A stretch of DNA of 64,000 nucleotides from Bretschneidera sinensis (lineage: Eukaryota > Streptophyta > Magnoliopsida > Brassicales > Akaniaceae). Positions 22,634 to 34,975 of this stretch are shown in pieces. The notes under the pieces are model-generated. The model was not told where the DNA came from. It made no database searches and saw only the letters and a list, made by a program, of their open reading frames with translations. The position numbers and the translations under genes were made by a program. How positions within the stretch are numbered: the stretch's first letter is position 1; each line of letters opens with the position of its first letter. Location: NCBI GenBank assembly GCA_023935145.1, contig CM043702.1:54700501-54764500 (forward strand), written 5' to 3'.

Positions 22634-22767
22634 ACACCAAAGGAATTAGAGGGGAGACGAATAAAAAAACAAAATCAAATAAAAATAGAAAATCAAAACA
22701 AAGAGCAAAGAACAATGTTACTGTCTTATCTCAAAGTTGACAATCTTCCTTGTAATTAAGCGCAGTT
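22634..22767 (-). other. Untranslated leader of the Athila-like element
   Basis: Short A-rich leader between primer site and gag ATG on the minus strand. Nothing else seen. Confidence 0.6.
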
Positions 22768-22784
22768 ACCCGGCAACGGCGCCA
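22768..22784 (-). promoter_or_regulatory. Primer-binding site (tRNA-Asp)
   Basis: Minus strand TGGCGCCGTTGCCGGGT, five bases inside the 5' LTR. It matches the tRNA-Asp complement used by Athila/Calypso-type elements. Confidence 0.9.
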
Positions 22785-22789
22785 GAATT

Positions 22790-24306
22790 TGATAATGCTC
22801 AAACTAACACGCGATTATTGTGTATAGTTGAGATGTCGATCCCATGAGGAAAGTGAACTACAAGAGAAAGTGTAAACCTTAACACTAAATGATAAAGTTC
22901 AAATAAGAAAATCTGAGTTTTATGAATGAAATTATATAAGAGAGTTGTGAAAATATGATGAAGAATTCAATAAAGAAATAACAAGGTTCCAAAAATCATT
23001 TCTAAGTTCGTTGCCTTATTCCTATCTTAATTCAAATGTTTTATCTCAGTTACTAGTTTCACATCCCAAATAAGCAATTAGTAAATATTCAATCAAAGCA
23101 CATAAATACCCTAATGTAATTGCCATAAATTACTCCTTAATTCCAATTCAAACACACAAGATCTATCTTATAAATTATTAAGAAGCGACAATATATTTCA
23201 ATAATAATACTACAGTAATGGACAAACCTATAAGATATATCTACCGAAATCAGTTGCATCTAACAAATTTGGCATAAGAAAAGCTTGACTAGACTTATAT
23301 GGAGAAGAAGAATGCGATCACCGGATTAAGAAAATCTAAGAGAAGAAGAACATAAATTGCAGCTGTTACATGAATTCAAATCCTTCTTATTTAATCAAAG
23401 AGTAAATCATAAACAATGTTTAACAATCAATCCATACAACTGAATCAAAGATAGAAATAAGAACAACTACACCTAGAAACTCATCCTTTCGCCTTGCTTG
23501 GAGTTTAGCTGGACATGGAGTTCATCTTTAATCACCGTGAGGAAGAAGAAGATGGAAGCTCTCTTCAAAAACTCTCCCATGTTCTATGAGTCTAAATTAC
23601 TATATATAGCTATATGGAGATGGCTTTGTAGACAGAAAAGTCACCCTAGGGTTTCTGTTCAGGTCGTGTGCTTCTGCTACTTTCTAGGCCTGCTTCTGCC
23701 TAACCTTTGTCTACTAAAACTACTATAACTTTCTCTAGAAAAATCATATTTATGAGCCATAAAATTCTCCAGAAAATAGACATCTGGATATTTCTAAGTA
23801 TATATGGCTCATCTCCTGGTTCTTCCTGAATCAGTACAGTTTAATCCACAAAATGACTAATCTATCATGCTGAAATCACACACAGCCTGACCTTTTTTTT
23901 ACTAAAATTACCATAACTTTCTCTATAAAAATTATATTTATAGCCGTAAAATTATCCAAAAAATAGACATCCGAATCTTTCCAAGCATATATGCCTCATC
24001 TCTTAGTTCTTCTTGAATCAATACAGTTTAATCCGTAAAAATGACTAATCTGTACGGGCAATTCTGACAACTTAGTGAAACTCCTTTCCAAATGCTTGTG
24101 AACATGCATTAAATCTTCGTTCTTTAAACAATGTTAGCTTTTCCATCTCTTTTAAACCCAAAATACCTGAAAATGCATCGAAATAAATCAATATACCAAG
24201 AATGACACTTACGAATTATTAAGGCATAAATGTGTAATCTAGCCCTGAATCAACCCTAAATGCTAACAAATAAACATTATTAAGATGCATTTTCTGACTC
24301 TTATCA
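22790..24306 (-). repeat. 5' LTR of the Athila-like element (1517 bp)
   Basis: In plus orientation TGATAATGCTC...GACTCTTATCA; the TGATAA/TTATCA ends are inverted repeats. It abuts the primer site on one side and FAR1-like coding sequence on the other. No coding sequence is expected inside. Its partner is left of the window, so its TSD cannot be read. Confidence 0.87.
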
Positions 24307-24477
24307 GTCCTTGTTTGAAGGTGGACAGTAACGCCATACTCCATGTGAAAAGAAAGGCTGATGGTATAAGGGTTGTTCATGATTTTATTAAGGACCATAA
24401 TAACGATTTTTTTCTAGATAATTCACATTATTTTCCATGTCATAGAAGTGTTACATCTGCAAATGCCGATGATGTCT

Positions 24478-24532
24478 TAGTTTAGTGGTCAAAGTTGAGG
24501 CTCTTAGACTATAAGGTCTCAAGTTCAATTTT
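24478..24532 (+). repeat. tRNA-like (SINE-type) segment
   Basis: A-box-like TAGTTTAGTGG (24478-24488) and weak B-box-like AGTTCAATTTT (24522-24532). It marks the left end of the insertion in the FAR1-like sequence. A functional tRNA is not supported. Confidence 0.4.
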
Positions 24533-24540
24533 CACGGTGT

Positions 24541-25010
24541 GTAGGGACTCGTGTTCAAACAGTCAGTTCGGACGGTACAGGTCAGTTAAAATGTTAATCG
24601 ACTTCGGTATAAAATATTTTTTCAAACCCAACCAACTTTACTTGTATATTTCTATTTTTTTCGACCGAATTAAAGTAGGTTGATTTCGGTTAAAGTTCAG
24701 TTAACCGAACATTAAAAATATAATATATATTTATAATTATTAATAATTTAATAATATATTGTAGATGAGTTAAAATTTTCTTATATATTTATAATTATTA
24801 ACAATTTAATTTATTAAGTAAATTAAAGTCAGTTGTTGGGTCGATTTAGGTAAGAATTTTTTTACCCGCCCACCAACCCAACTTTTCAACTTATGAATTC
24901 GAAATATTCGAGTTTTACCGTTTAGCCGACTTAACCAAACTGAGTTTGTTTGATCGGTTCGAAATGGGTCAAATAATTAGATTGTCCAACCGATGCATAG
25001 CTCTAACAGT
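24541..25010. repeat. AT-rich insertion with self-complementary motifs
   Basis: Non-coding. Repeated GGTT/AACC motifs (for example GTTAACCGAAC near 24690 and CCAACCCAAC near 24885) in an AT-rich background are like decayed MITEs in plants. Clear terminal repeats were not found. Confidence 0.4.
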
Positions 25011-26855
25011 GATTTTTCCAATTTATATATCAGTTATTCTCCTATTTTAGGTGGATTGTGATAGTATTGTGGACTTTTGTATGGGTAATGGAATAGTAGA
25101 AGTTTATATTGTAATCAAATCAATCATTTTACTATTTGTATATAACATCACTTCAATTAAAAAAGTGTTATATCTGTGAATAAATATAGCATTAGCACTT
25201 TAAATGAAATTAGGATTAAAACAAGTAAAATACATGCTGCAATGGAAAAACAATCTGGTGGATACATAATGTTGATTGTTTGAAAAAAAAATCATTTAGA
25301 TAAAGGACATGGTTTGGCTATAGAATCAGGGGATGCTCATGTGATGCTTGAACATTTTGTGCTTATGTAATAAGAAAATCACAATTTCTTCTATGCAAAG
25401 GATTTAGATGAAGAGCTAGAACCACTTGAGAAATATTTTTTGGGTTAATACAAAAGAGAGAAATGCTTATCAAAGCTTCGAACATGCTGTTTCTTTTGAC
25501 ACAACATACATTACAAACAAATACAAAATTTCATTTGCTCATCTTTATTGGAGTAACAATCATTTTCAATCTACCTTATTAGGGCATACATTACTTGGGA
25601 ATAAGACCACACCAACATTTGTTTGGTTAATGAAAACACGAGTTAGAGCGATGGGTGAAAAATCTCCAAGTGCAATTATATCTGATCAAGACAATTCCAT
25701 GAGAATTAGCCATTGCAATTATTTTTCCAAATGCTAAACTCAGAATTTTTCTACGAAATATCTTGAGAAATATTCCTTAAAAACTTGGTCATTTGGTAAG
25801 GAAACATGAATATTTTATGGAGCATTTTAATATATATATTTATAAGTCATTAACAGAGGAAAACTTTGAGACAAATTAGTTGTACATGGTCGAAAAGAAC
25901 TTGATGAGAATAAATAAATTCATTCTTAATTTGTTTGAAGATATTAAATATTGGTTACAAACATATGTGATAAATATATTTTTTTTTGGTATGCAAACAA
26001 CTCAAAGATCAATGAGTATAAACTCCTTTTTGAATAAGTATGTGAACAAAAAAAATAGCACTGAAAGAATTTATTGATCAATACAAAGTTGCTTTACAAG
26101 ATAGATAAGAATGAGAAGCTCATGCAGATTTTAATACGTGCCATAAAAACATATTTTGAAGTCTCTTTTCTTTTTTGAGAAACAAATGTCAATCATCTAC
26201 ACATGAAGTTTACAAAAAGTTTCAAATTGAAGTTTTAGATGCATTAGGATGTTATCCTATAAAATAAAATAAAAGATGAAGGAATGAAAAGTATAAGGAA
26301 TTTTTTTGTAGAGTTAGATGCAAGAAGAAAAAGTGTTTGCTTATATCATTTATTTGAGTATAATGGATATTTTTGAAGGTATGCATTAACAATACTTCAA
26401 TATTCAGGTGTGTTTATTGTTCCATCTCACTATATATTGAAACGTTCGAAAGAGATGCAAAAAATAGATATCGTGTAAGATTTGTGTTTAAATAAGTGCA
26501 GTCTAAGCATCATCGCTACAATAACTAATTTCATTTAGCCACTAAATGGTGTAAAGATGGGTCATCATCTACTGAGAGTAATATTGTTGCATTTCATGCA
26601 GTATTTGAAAATCTAAAAAAATGTTCAACAATAAATGATTTTACATGAAGCAATCCATGAAAACCAATTTTGAAGTTCATGATGTTTACAATGCTAAAAA
26701 TGATGGTAATATCTTATGGTAGCCCATGGTGCTTGACCCTAAAGTGTTAAAGACAAAAAGAGCTCCTAAAATAATAAAGTTTGGAATTAAGAATGCATCC
26801 AAAAGAAAGTCTAAGAAGATGAAAAAATTGTTACTTAAGTATATAGACTAATTTT

Positions 26856-27149
26856 CTTAATTACGCTGAGATTTATTCAAAAATATTATAAATGAAAATT
26901 ACTAATTTATATTGTGAACACTTTTCTTATCTCTTTATGCCATCTTATTCTATATGCAAGAATACTTAATGAAATCAACTAGTAATGGAGCCTATGGTAG
27001 TGAAACGCCTTTTCATGTGGTGATATGATCTTATGAAAACTATTATTGCAAACTTCTACTTATAATTTGATAGTATTTTAGTCTTCTCATTTCCTGATAA
27101 TTAGGATAAGGATAAATCTAACTTAAGAATGTTAGACCTTGGTAATTAT
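26856..27149. other. AT-rich non-coding DNA
   Basis: Nothing recognised between the FAR1-like and LINE-like remnants. Confidence 0.5.
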
Positions 27150-27740
27150 TGTGCTAGGTAAATTCTATGTTAGCTTATTTTGAACAGGAATGGATCAACC
27201 CATTATGGTAACTATAGTGGCGGTGGTGCAGTTAGGGATATTGATTGTAATATTCTTATGGCTTTCTCCTTCCTCTGTCATCATGGAACTAGCATGGAAG
27301 TTGAATATGAAGCTTTCAAAGATGATCTTCAATTGTGTGTGGAGAAAGGATTTAATATTAATGTGATTCAAGGATCACTATTGAAGCTGTTTAAGAAAGA
27401 TTACCAATCATTTGGAAATGGACTTCCCTGGTTCATGAGATCTCTTTATTGTTCCAGCCTCATATGCAACTTTCGCATACTTTCGAAAGGTAATCAAGTA
27501 GCATATGGTTTAGGGAGTTAGGAATATGAACATGGTACCAAAAAAGTTGTTATTTCCTCTCTCTTTATCTTCTTACTAGGGTGAGGCTGCGTTGTTTGCA
27601 TGACAAGGCTGCCCATCCTTCACTGTGGTTCAATTAATCTATTTTTGTTTCTTGTAGGCCTTTGTTTCCTAGGTTTTCTTTTATTTTCCAATTTATCTGT
27701 ACTTTTTTTCTTCATATTAATAAAATCAATTACATTTATC
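27150..27740 (+). pseudogene. LINE-type RNase H remnant with 3' end
   Basis: About 113 codons (27180-27521) match the RNase H-like domain found at the C-terminus of plant L1-type LINEs: NRNGSTHYGNYSGGGAVRDI, then EVEYEAFKDDLQLCVEKGFN and near the end KGNQVAYGLGS (usually EGNQVADxLA). The catalytic Asp of the first motif (D-G-S) is Asn here and the last is lost (ADxL to AYGL). After the stop there is a T-rich 3' UTR with TTAATAAAATC near 27715-27730, as in LINE tails. RT and the rest of the element are absent, a normal 5' truncation. Confidence 0.72.
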
Positions 27741-29358
27741 TAGTTTTATAAACATTGGAATTATTATAAGTGAAGGATGTATTTTGAGAGAAATTTTCCT
27801 ATATGGAACAAAGGATAGTTGACTAACTTATTTCAATTTAACATAGTTTTAATTGGTTAGTGCATATAACATGGTAATTAACAAATTACTTTTACTTGAC
27901 TTTTTAAGTTATTTTTACTTATCAATGTTTATTATTTTGATCCATCATCTTCAATTTAAATGGTTTCGTTTTTGTAACCACTTGAAGATTTTGGAAACTA
28001 ATTTTCGTTGTCATGCAGATAACAACACCTCATCAAACTCACATGTTTGCTAGATAAAAACCTATATTGTCCACAATATGGGATTGCAGTAGTATGCATG
28101 AAATTGGGCTTCATCAATTCAATTTTAATCTATTGATTCCAACATTTGAAAATAGAAAAGATAATTACATGTAGTTTAGAGCCACAAATGCAATCAGTCA
28201 TTCCAGGTTAAGTTTAAGAGCAATTTGTTTTTCATTTTTTTCTATCTCAAAGATGAATAGAATTGAAAAAGATGGGCTGCAAAGAAGCCCTAAGTTGGGG
28301 TTTTAGCACTTGATTTTCTTCTTATTTTGGTGTATGCTTAAGTTTTTGTTTCTTTTTGCTTTATATTTATTTATTTAAGATCCCTTTATTTTCTACCGAG
28401 AGCTTAATCTTTTTTTTTCTTTCATCATATAAAACATATATCTTAGTTTCCTTCATCAATTAACTTTGTTGTTTTTTTCTCAACCAACATTTCTAAGTTA
28501 TAATTTTCTTTTTTTCACTTATATGATACGTGTAACCTTTAGGTGACAAAGATCAATGTGCAATGGTTGAAGCTCCTAACTATAGCAATGCCCTTGAATA
28601 TTATTAGACATGTGCATGCTTTTTTGGCATGGAACTAACTCATATCGATTTGAAAAAAAAATGAAAGCATTTAATTGATGAATTTTGTGCTAAGCCAAAA
28701 GACACAATGAAAAAATAAAACCATTAATCTAAAACATGAAAATCAATTCAAAAGTGCAATTAAATGTATGTGCTATACATTAGACAAATAAGTTTAAACT
28801 TTCTTCCTTTATTGTGGCATTTTCTAGGTAAATGCACGAAACTAATGTGTTCTCTACAATTTGTCTACAACATGTAGTGATGCTTTTATTGTTAAGAGTT
28901 ATTTTTTATGCCTTATATATGTTCAAATGGCTAACTGACTGCAATCATTTTTGTTATGGCATTTACTTGGTATATGTATAGAGCTGATATGTTATCTCTC
29001 AATGACTAATCTAGAACATAATGATGTTAATCTCATTATTGAAATTGCTTATTTTTATTTTATTTTTTTCTTTATTCATGTTGAAATGGCTAACTAGTTA
29101 AAATATGTAAACATATTTAAAGCAAATTTCGATCTAACTTATTAAAAGAACAAAAGAAATTGCAATCTAATTGGTTGTACTTTTAATATATAGAGATTAT
29201 AATGAAGCATATGAAATTACTTTGGTGTTGGTTTGATTTTTATTTCTTTTTTTTATCGATTTGCAGATATTATTCTTTATGGTCTATTTTTTTATATTTA
29301 TTATTGTAATGGTGCAATTGAAAAGATTAAAGGCCAAAGAAGCACTATCCTTTATTAA
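27741..29358. other. AT-rich non-coding DNA
   Basis: No ORF or repeat that I can name. Short open stretches (27853-28053, and a 20-codon one near 28560) show no family pattern. Long T-runs at 28370-28520 and 29040-29080. Confidence 0.5.
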
Positions 29359-30263
29359 TAGGGATGGCAACGGGGTGACTTTGGATTAGGTACCCCTCTC
29401 TCGCCACCTGTACACGTAAATGTCTTTTTACCTGCACCCATCCCCGGGTACCGTTCCTCCATCTCCGCCCCCATCACGGGTACGGGTACCTAGCAGGTAA
29501 TCCATATCCGCAAAAAAAAAAAAAATGTTAACTGATCTAATTTAAAACCCAAAAAATATAAACCAGCTTGCTTTTCTTCAAAGTTATAGAAGTCGCAGTA
29601 TCAATGGGTTCATGTGCATCATCCAAGTTATTCACCGCTGCCTATCAGATCCCATCACAAAATTGAAAGAACTAATTAGTCTAAATGTTTAATGTTTTAT
29701 TACTATAAAAAAACAAAATAAACAATTCTAGCTACTTATATGTTTTAAAATAAAATAAAAAATCTTAATTAAATATTAGTTAAGCAAGAAAATTGGAAAC
29801 AAAATATACCGAATACTATAAAACACAACAGATGCACTAATGCACATATATGGAGTGCATAATATCAAAATGGTTACTTACTTGAGCACAAATGACTCTT
29901 TGAAAACACCTGAGTTCGAGTGGAAGAGCTGAAAAGGAGAGACAGAGAGGGATACCAACTTTGCATCGTGTGATTTTGTTTGTTTAGAACTCAAAAATGA
30001 AACCCTAAATCTATAAGAGAGTATATATACTAAGGGAGTCAGAGTTAAAATGTAATTGAAATATAAGATAAAATTATGTACAATAAATAAATAGGTACCT
30101 GATGGGTCGGATACCATTTCACCCTCACCCGTACTCACACCCGACAGGTATTGTAATATTTCACATGCACTCGACTCGACAGAGAAAAAAAGCCTCCAAA
30201 CCCGGTCCATTAGGATCGGGTTTTGCGAGTACCCGACAAGTACGAGTAAAATTTCCATCCCTA
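29359..30263. mobile_element. Non-autonomous TIR element (905 bp, hAT-like MITE)
   Basis: Starts TAGGGATGGCAACGGGG and ends TTTCCATCCCTA, giving imperfect terminal inverted repeats. Sub-terminal GGGTACC/GGTACC-rich stretches (29375-29510 and 30095-30245) are also mutually inverted. No transposase: the minus-strand reading at 29878-30258 has no recognisable domain. An 8-bp TSD could not be seen. The GGGATGGCAACGGGG start is common in a dispersed plant repeat class. Confidence 0.65.
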
Positions 30264-30456
30264 AACAGGGTGGTCCTATTAGGGTAAAAAAAAAAATTTA
30301 GTGGTAGGATTATATATTACAATACTATATTTAGAATTCCTTGAAGATTAATATGTTACAAAGCAACTTATGGCTTATTGTATGTTCATGATAAATTTTT
30401 ATTTTATTGCACCGAATTGCTCATATGCTTGCTTTAAATTTATTTATATATGTTGA
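30264..30456. other. AT-rich non-coding DNA
   Basis: Nothing recognised. Confidence 0.4.
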
Positions 30457-30770
30457 TGCTGAAAATGGGGAAGATCAGTTTTTGTACGCTAACATCAACT
30501 AGTGTTGCGCACACGTCAATCTAACATTGTAACACTTGAAAAGGAAAAGTTACCTAGAGTAATTTTGTTTTCTTAGTGAACCTTTCGATGCTGAAGTTAG
30601 TAAATGCTTGGAAAATAGTGTAATGAATGAGAAACCTATAATGTTGTGAGACCTCTTTTATATAGGGGCAAAATCTTACCCTAATGAAAACAAAGTAGTG
30701 GGTCTTCCAACAAAAAGGCTTGGTAAAATTACCTTCTTGCCCTTGATTGAAAATGAAAGGTCTGATCTTC

Positions 30771-30775
30771 TTGGT
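30771..30775. repeat. Target-site duplication TTGGT (left copy)
   Basis: TTGGT at 30771-30775 and 36909-36913, outside the LTRs of Tork copy C. Confidence 0.9.
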
Positions 30776-31704
30776 TGTTGGAAATCACTTTGACAAGATG
30801 CCAAGGTGGTGATCTTCCAAACACCCAAGTTTAGAATGACTTGTAAAGATTAGTAATCGGAAACAGAAACAGAAATGAAAGAAAAAAAGAAAGAAGACAA
30901 GCGATTTGTTATCGAGGTTCGGCAAAAGCCTACATCCCCGTGAGTTCACCTGAACTCTCTGCACTAATCAATGGTTCTTTTACAATCACAGCAACCCCTC
31001 TCCAAGAAGCCTAAGTTCTTGAAGAAACAAAGAAGAAGAAGAAACAGAAAGTGATAAGAACTAACCTTGGAATTTTCCCAAGAAAATTCCCTTTACAAGT
31101 CCTTCAATCCCCTTTCTATTCTATTCACTCTTCTAAACAACCAGCCTTACAAATGAGTCTCTCTTGTTTTGTGTCTTTGCACTCTTTACAATTCTTTCAC
31201 TTTTGATCACAACTTATGTCACATTGTTGTTGAGAATGAAGCTAGGTGACCCTTTATATAGTGCACCAACTTCTTGTCCAATCTTGAGAGTTAATATCCA
31301 CCCTTAGATCTACATGAACAATCAACCATAGCCTTTGATCATTCCATAGTCAAGTTGTGCATTTTGGACATGTTTCATGAACCATGGAAGAGGTTTACAC
31401 ATGTGTGCATCAGTGTGCCTGGCGCTGCTGCCCAGAACAGGGGGCGTCGAGGCCCAGGGCAGAGCACACACTCCTTAGCTGCTGGGCACCGTGGCCTTGG
31501 GGAGGGGGCATCGTGGCCTAGCCTTCCTCCAACACCTTCCACCTTCTGGGTGTGATAGCCTGGGAAGAGCAGGGCCGCAGCCTGACCTGATGCACACACA
31601 TTTTTTTAGCTTTATGCTGAGGCACACTCCTAGTGTGCTGAGGCTTTTAAGGACTTCATGCTTGACCTCTTCTAACCTTGTTCAAACCTTAGACAATACT
31701 AACA
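30776..31704 (-). repeat. 3' LTR of Tork copy C (929 bp)
   Basis: TGTTGG...ACTAACA in plus orientation. Direct repeat of 36000-36908. GC-rich U3 patch at about 31410-31590. Confidence 0.9.
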
Positions 31705-31783
31705 ATCTATACCTTTGTCTAAGTGTTTAAACCCAAACCATTGTACAGAGAACTCAGGATCCAAACTCATCTTGAGTCATCAA

Positions 31784-34700
31784 TTAACCGACTCCAATCC
31801 TAAGTAGTCCAAAGCAATGATTGAACTTACTTAGGGGCAGAACCTTGGTGCCTAAATCTGCAGGATTTTCTTCCGTGGCTACCTTATCCACATGAATGCA
31901 TCCTTCCGTAACATTTTCTCGAATGAAATGATACCGAACATCCATGTGCTTTGTCCTCTCATGGAACACCGGATTTTTACACAAGTGCAATGCACTTTGA
32001 CTATCCGAAAACACCACAACCTGCTCTTCTAGGACCTTCAACTCTTCCAACAACCCTTTGCACAACATAGCCTCCTTTATGGTTTCGGTTGCTGCTATGT
32101 ACTCAGCCTTGGTTATTGAGAGTGATACCACAGGCTGCAACTGAGCCTTCTAACTTACACAACATCCGTTTAAGTTGAAGAAGTAGGAGGTAATCGATCT
32201 TCTTTTATCCTGGTCTGCTCCATAGTCTGAATCAGGATAACCTTCAAGACAAATGGACTTACCCCTCTTCTCATAAATTAGCCCCACTTCTGGGCTTCCC
32301 TTCAAGTACTTTAGCAACCACTTCATCCCAAGCCAATGCTCCTTTCCGAGATTACTTATAAACCTGCTGAGAACACTTATTGCATGAGCAATATCAGGTC
32401 TAGTGCTTACCATGGTGAACATTACCGAACCAACCGCACTAGAGTAGGGGACCTTTTCCATTTTCTTCTTCTTCGCCTCCGATCTCAGACATTGATCGCT
32501 GGAGAACTTGAAATGACCAGCAAGGGGAACCTTCACTGATTTGTTATCTTCCATAGAGAACTTAGATATCATATTCTCTATGTAGGAAGTTTAAGAGATC
32601 TTCAATCTATTTCTCTCCCTTTCCCGGATGATACGCATCCTAAGGATCTTCTGTGCATGGCCAAGATCCTTCATCTCAATCTCCTCACTGAGTTGAAACT
32701 TTAAATTTTCTATCATCTCCATGCTGCTCCCAACTAGCAACATATCATTAACATAGATCAGGATGATCACCACTTCCTCTACCTTGTGCCTCTTGTAATA
32801 CAAGCACGAATCATAGTAGCTCCTCATGAAACCTAAGCTGGTTACAAAGGAATCGAACCTCTTATTCCATTGCCGAGGTGATTGCTTCAGGCCATAGAGA
32901 GATTTCTTCAATTTGCACACCAACTCTTCATGCCTTTCTTCCTCATAGCCTTCGGGTTGCCTAATGTAGATGGTCTCATCAAGCCTTCCACGTAAGAATG
33001 CTGTCTTCACATCCATTTGCTCGATTTCCTAATCAAATTGGACCATCATTGCCAATACTATCCGTATCGTCTTGTACTTCACAACCGGTGAAAAGATTTC
33101 GGTGAAATCTATGCCTTCTTTTTGTTTGAACCCCTTCGCCACCAGCCTAGCTTTATACCGAACTTCATCTCCTAGAGTATTCCCTTCTTTGATCTTGTAG
33201 ATCTATCTACAATCCACAGCTCTCTATTTTTCTGGTTTGGGCACCAATTCCCAAGAGTTGTTCATCCTCAAAGAATCCGTTTCTTCTTCTATAGCTAGTT
33301 ACCACTTTAATGAATCCTTACACTCCATGGCTTCCATGTAGGTTTCTGGTTCAACCATTCCTCTTTCTTTCCAAGGAGCTGCAACATTGGCATCCGCAAA
33401 CCCATATCTCAAAGGTGGTCTAACCACCCTCCTTTCTCGGTCCCTTGTGAGCTGGTAGTCATTCTGACTTGCTGCATCACTCCCTTCCAGTTCAGCCTCC
33501 TCTTAAGTTTCTTGAGCTTGGCCTTCATTAATGGGCTCTACCTTGTCCGAACCCTTTTTTCTTTTTTGCTCTACCTGAACTAAATTCTCCTTGATGCAAT
33601 GCTCCATAAATTCGGGACTGGTTTGCTCACTAGCCCCTGCAGGGTGTTTTCTCCAAGTAGGGAAATAACAATTCATTACAAATAACATCCCTACTTATAA
33701 TGAGTTTCATTCCTTTTGGTTATAAGGACCACAACCTATATCCCTTAACCCTATCACTATACCCTAGAAATATACATTTTCTAGACCTTGGGTTAAGTTT
33801 ATCATCCTTTTGATGTGCAAATGCAGCACACCCAAAAGTCGTAAGGTTGCTCAACTCAGGGGGTTTTCCACTCCACATCTCCATGGGAGTCTTGAGCTCT
33901 AAAGCTCTAGAGGGTGATTTATTTACCAAGTATGGAGCAGTAGACACAGCTTCCCCCCAAAAATATTTTGGTAAACCGGATCCTATTAACATGCACCTAA
34001 CTTTTTCCATAAGGGTCCTATTCATCCTCTCAGCAACTCCATTTTGCTGAGGTGATTTTACAACCGTTCTATGCCTTAGAATGCCATTTAATTCAAAAAA
34101 TTTATCAAAATCCTTATTACAAAATTCTACGCCATTATTGGTTCGTAAATCCTTAACTACCCTACTCGTTTGAGTCTCCAGCAACTTTTTCCACGCAACA
34201 AATTTATTCAAAGTATCTGATTTATTTTTAAGCAAATAAACCCAAACCTTTCTTGAATAATCATCAATTAAAGACAGAAATTAAAAGTTACCTCCCTGTA
34301 TTGGTGTTCTTGCTGGTCCCGAAAGGTCAGAATGAATGTAGTGAAGAATGCCCTTAGACTTGTGCACTCCGGTGTTGAAGCTGACCCGTGTTGCTTCCCA
34401 AGAACGCAACACTCGCAGAAATCCAATTTCTCTACTTTGTCTCCTCCAAGTAGACCATCCTTGCTAAGAACTTGCAGGCCTTTTTCGCTCATATATCCTA
34501 AGCGAGTGTGCCAAAGGGCTGCCCTATCCATCTCAGCCATCAAGCTTGCTGCTTGATCTTTGATTTCTGTCTCTCCGATCATCTCATAGAGTCCATTTTT
34601 TATTGCTGCTTTGATCACTACCAAAGATCTCTTGGTCACCTTGATCTTTCCTCCCTCTGCTTTGTATGTATACCTCATGGAATCCAACTGCCCCAATGAG

Positions 34701-34975
34701 ATCAAATTCCTCTTCAAATCTAAAAGATACCTCACATTTCGCAGCAGCCTTGTGACTCCATCAAACATCCTAAACTGGATGTCTCCAATCCCCCTCACTT
34801 GGCAAGAATTTTCACTCCCCAAGAATACCCTTCTGTCATTGATTTCCTTGAAATTCTTGAACCATTCCTTGTGAGGGCACATGTGATAAGTGCACCTGAA
34901 ATCCAGAATCCATTTCTCACTGCCTTGACTCCTGTTCACATTTGAGCACACAACAAGAACATCATCTTGCTGCTC
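31784..34975 (-). pseudogene. Tork copy C pol
   Basis: Pieces on the minus strand. 34951-34268 holds protease (KWILDFRCTYHMCP, where DSG has become DFR, so the catalytic motif is damaged) and the start of integrase (HTRLGYMSEKGLQVL). 34235-33720 holds the integrase core (RTNNGVEF, where D has become N, and GVAERMNRTLMEKVR). Then come the linker 33688-33503, RT 33016-32591 (MDVKTAFLRGRLDETIYIRQ, YVNDMLL for YVDD), 32572-32150, and RNase H 32140-31784 ([15 protein letters not shown]). Several catalytic residues are changed, more decay than in copy A. The linker, shortened in copy A, is kept here. Confidence 0.9.

Larger units (their letters stand above)
1..24306 (-). mobile_element. Athila-like Ty3/gypsy retrotransposon, split in three
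   Basis: Read on the minus strand, the order is 5' LTR (22790-24306), primer-binding site, gag, protease, RT, RNase H, integrase and 3' UTR; the 3' LTR lies beyond the left edge. The three retained pieces are 1-2333, 8608-9970 and 20309-24306. Between them sit a Tork-like copia element and a Sirevirus-like element, each flanked by a clean 5-bp duplication, so the gypsy element is older than both. The gypsy (RT before integrase) gene order, a primer site complementary to the 3' end of tRNA-Asp, and gag/pol motifs of the Athila clade support the lineage. About 7.7 kb of its own sequence is present. Frameshifts and stops in every gene make it non-autonomous. Confidence 0.88.
24307..26855 (+). 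pseudogene. FAR1-RELATED (FHY3/FAR1-type) pseudogene, truncated by the gypsy LTR
   Basis: Fragments follow the domain order of the FHY3/FAR1 family of MULE-transposase-derived transcription factors. The end of the FAR1 DNA-binding domain is at 24310-24478 (AILHVKRKADGIRVVHDFIK). The spacer with LAIESGDAHVMLEHFVLM is at 25310-25370. The MULE transposase domain is at 25426-26080 (VSFDTTYITNKYKISFAH, TPTFVWLMKTR, SAIISDQDNSMR, MQTTQRSMSINSFLNKYVNK). SWIM and C-terminal parts run to about 26850. Many stops and shifts. An AT-rich insertion with a tRNA-like start splits it at 24478-25010. The N-terminus is missing where the Athila LTR begins, so the LTR inserted in this gene. It could be a FAR1 gene copy or a Jittery/MULE relic. 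Confidence 0.87.

Noticed and set aside
24478..24532. Possible tRNA gene
   Set aside because: A-box fits but the B-box is weak and no cloverleaf with acceptor stem can be drawn by eye; treated as SINE-like.
29878..30258. 126-codon minus-strand open stretch inside the TIR element
   Set aside because: Crosses the subterminal inverted repeats and shows no transposase motif.
31355..31599. GC-rich open stretches in both directions in the Tork LTR
   Set aside because: They lie in the U3 cassette, overlap on both strands and have no domain.
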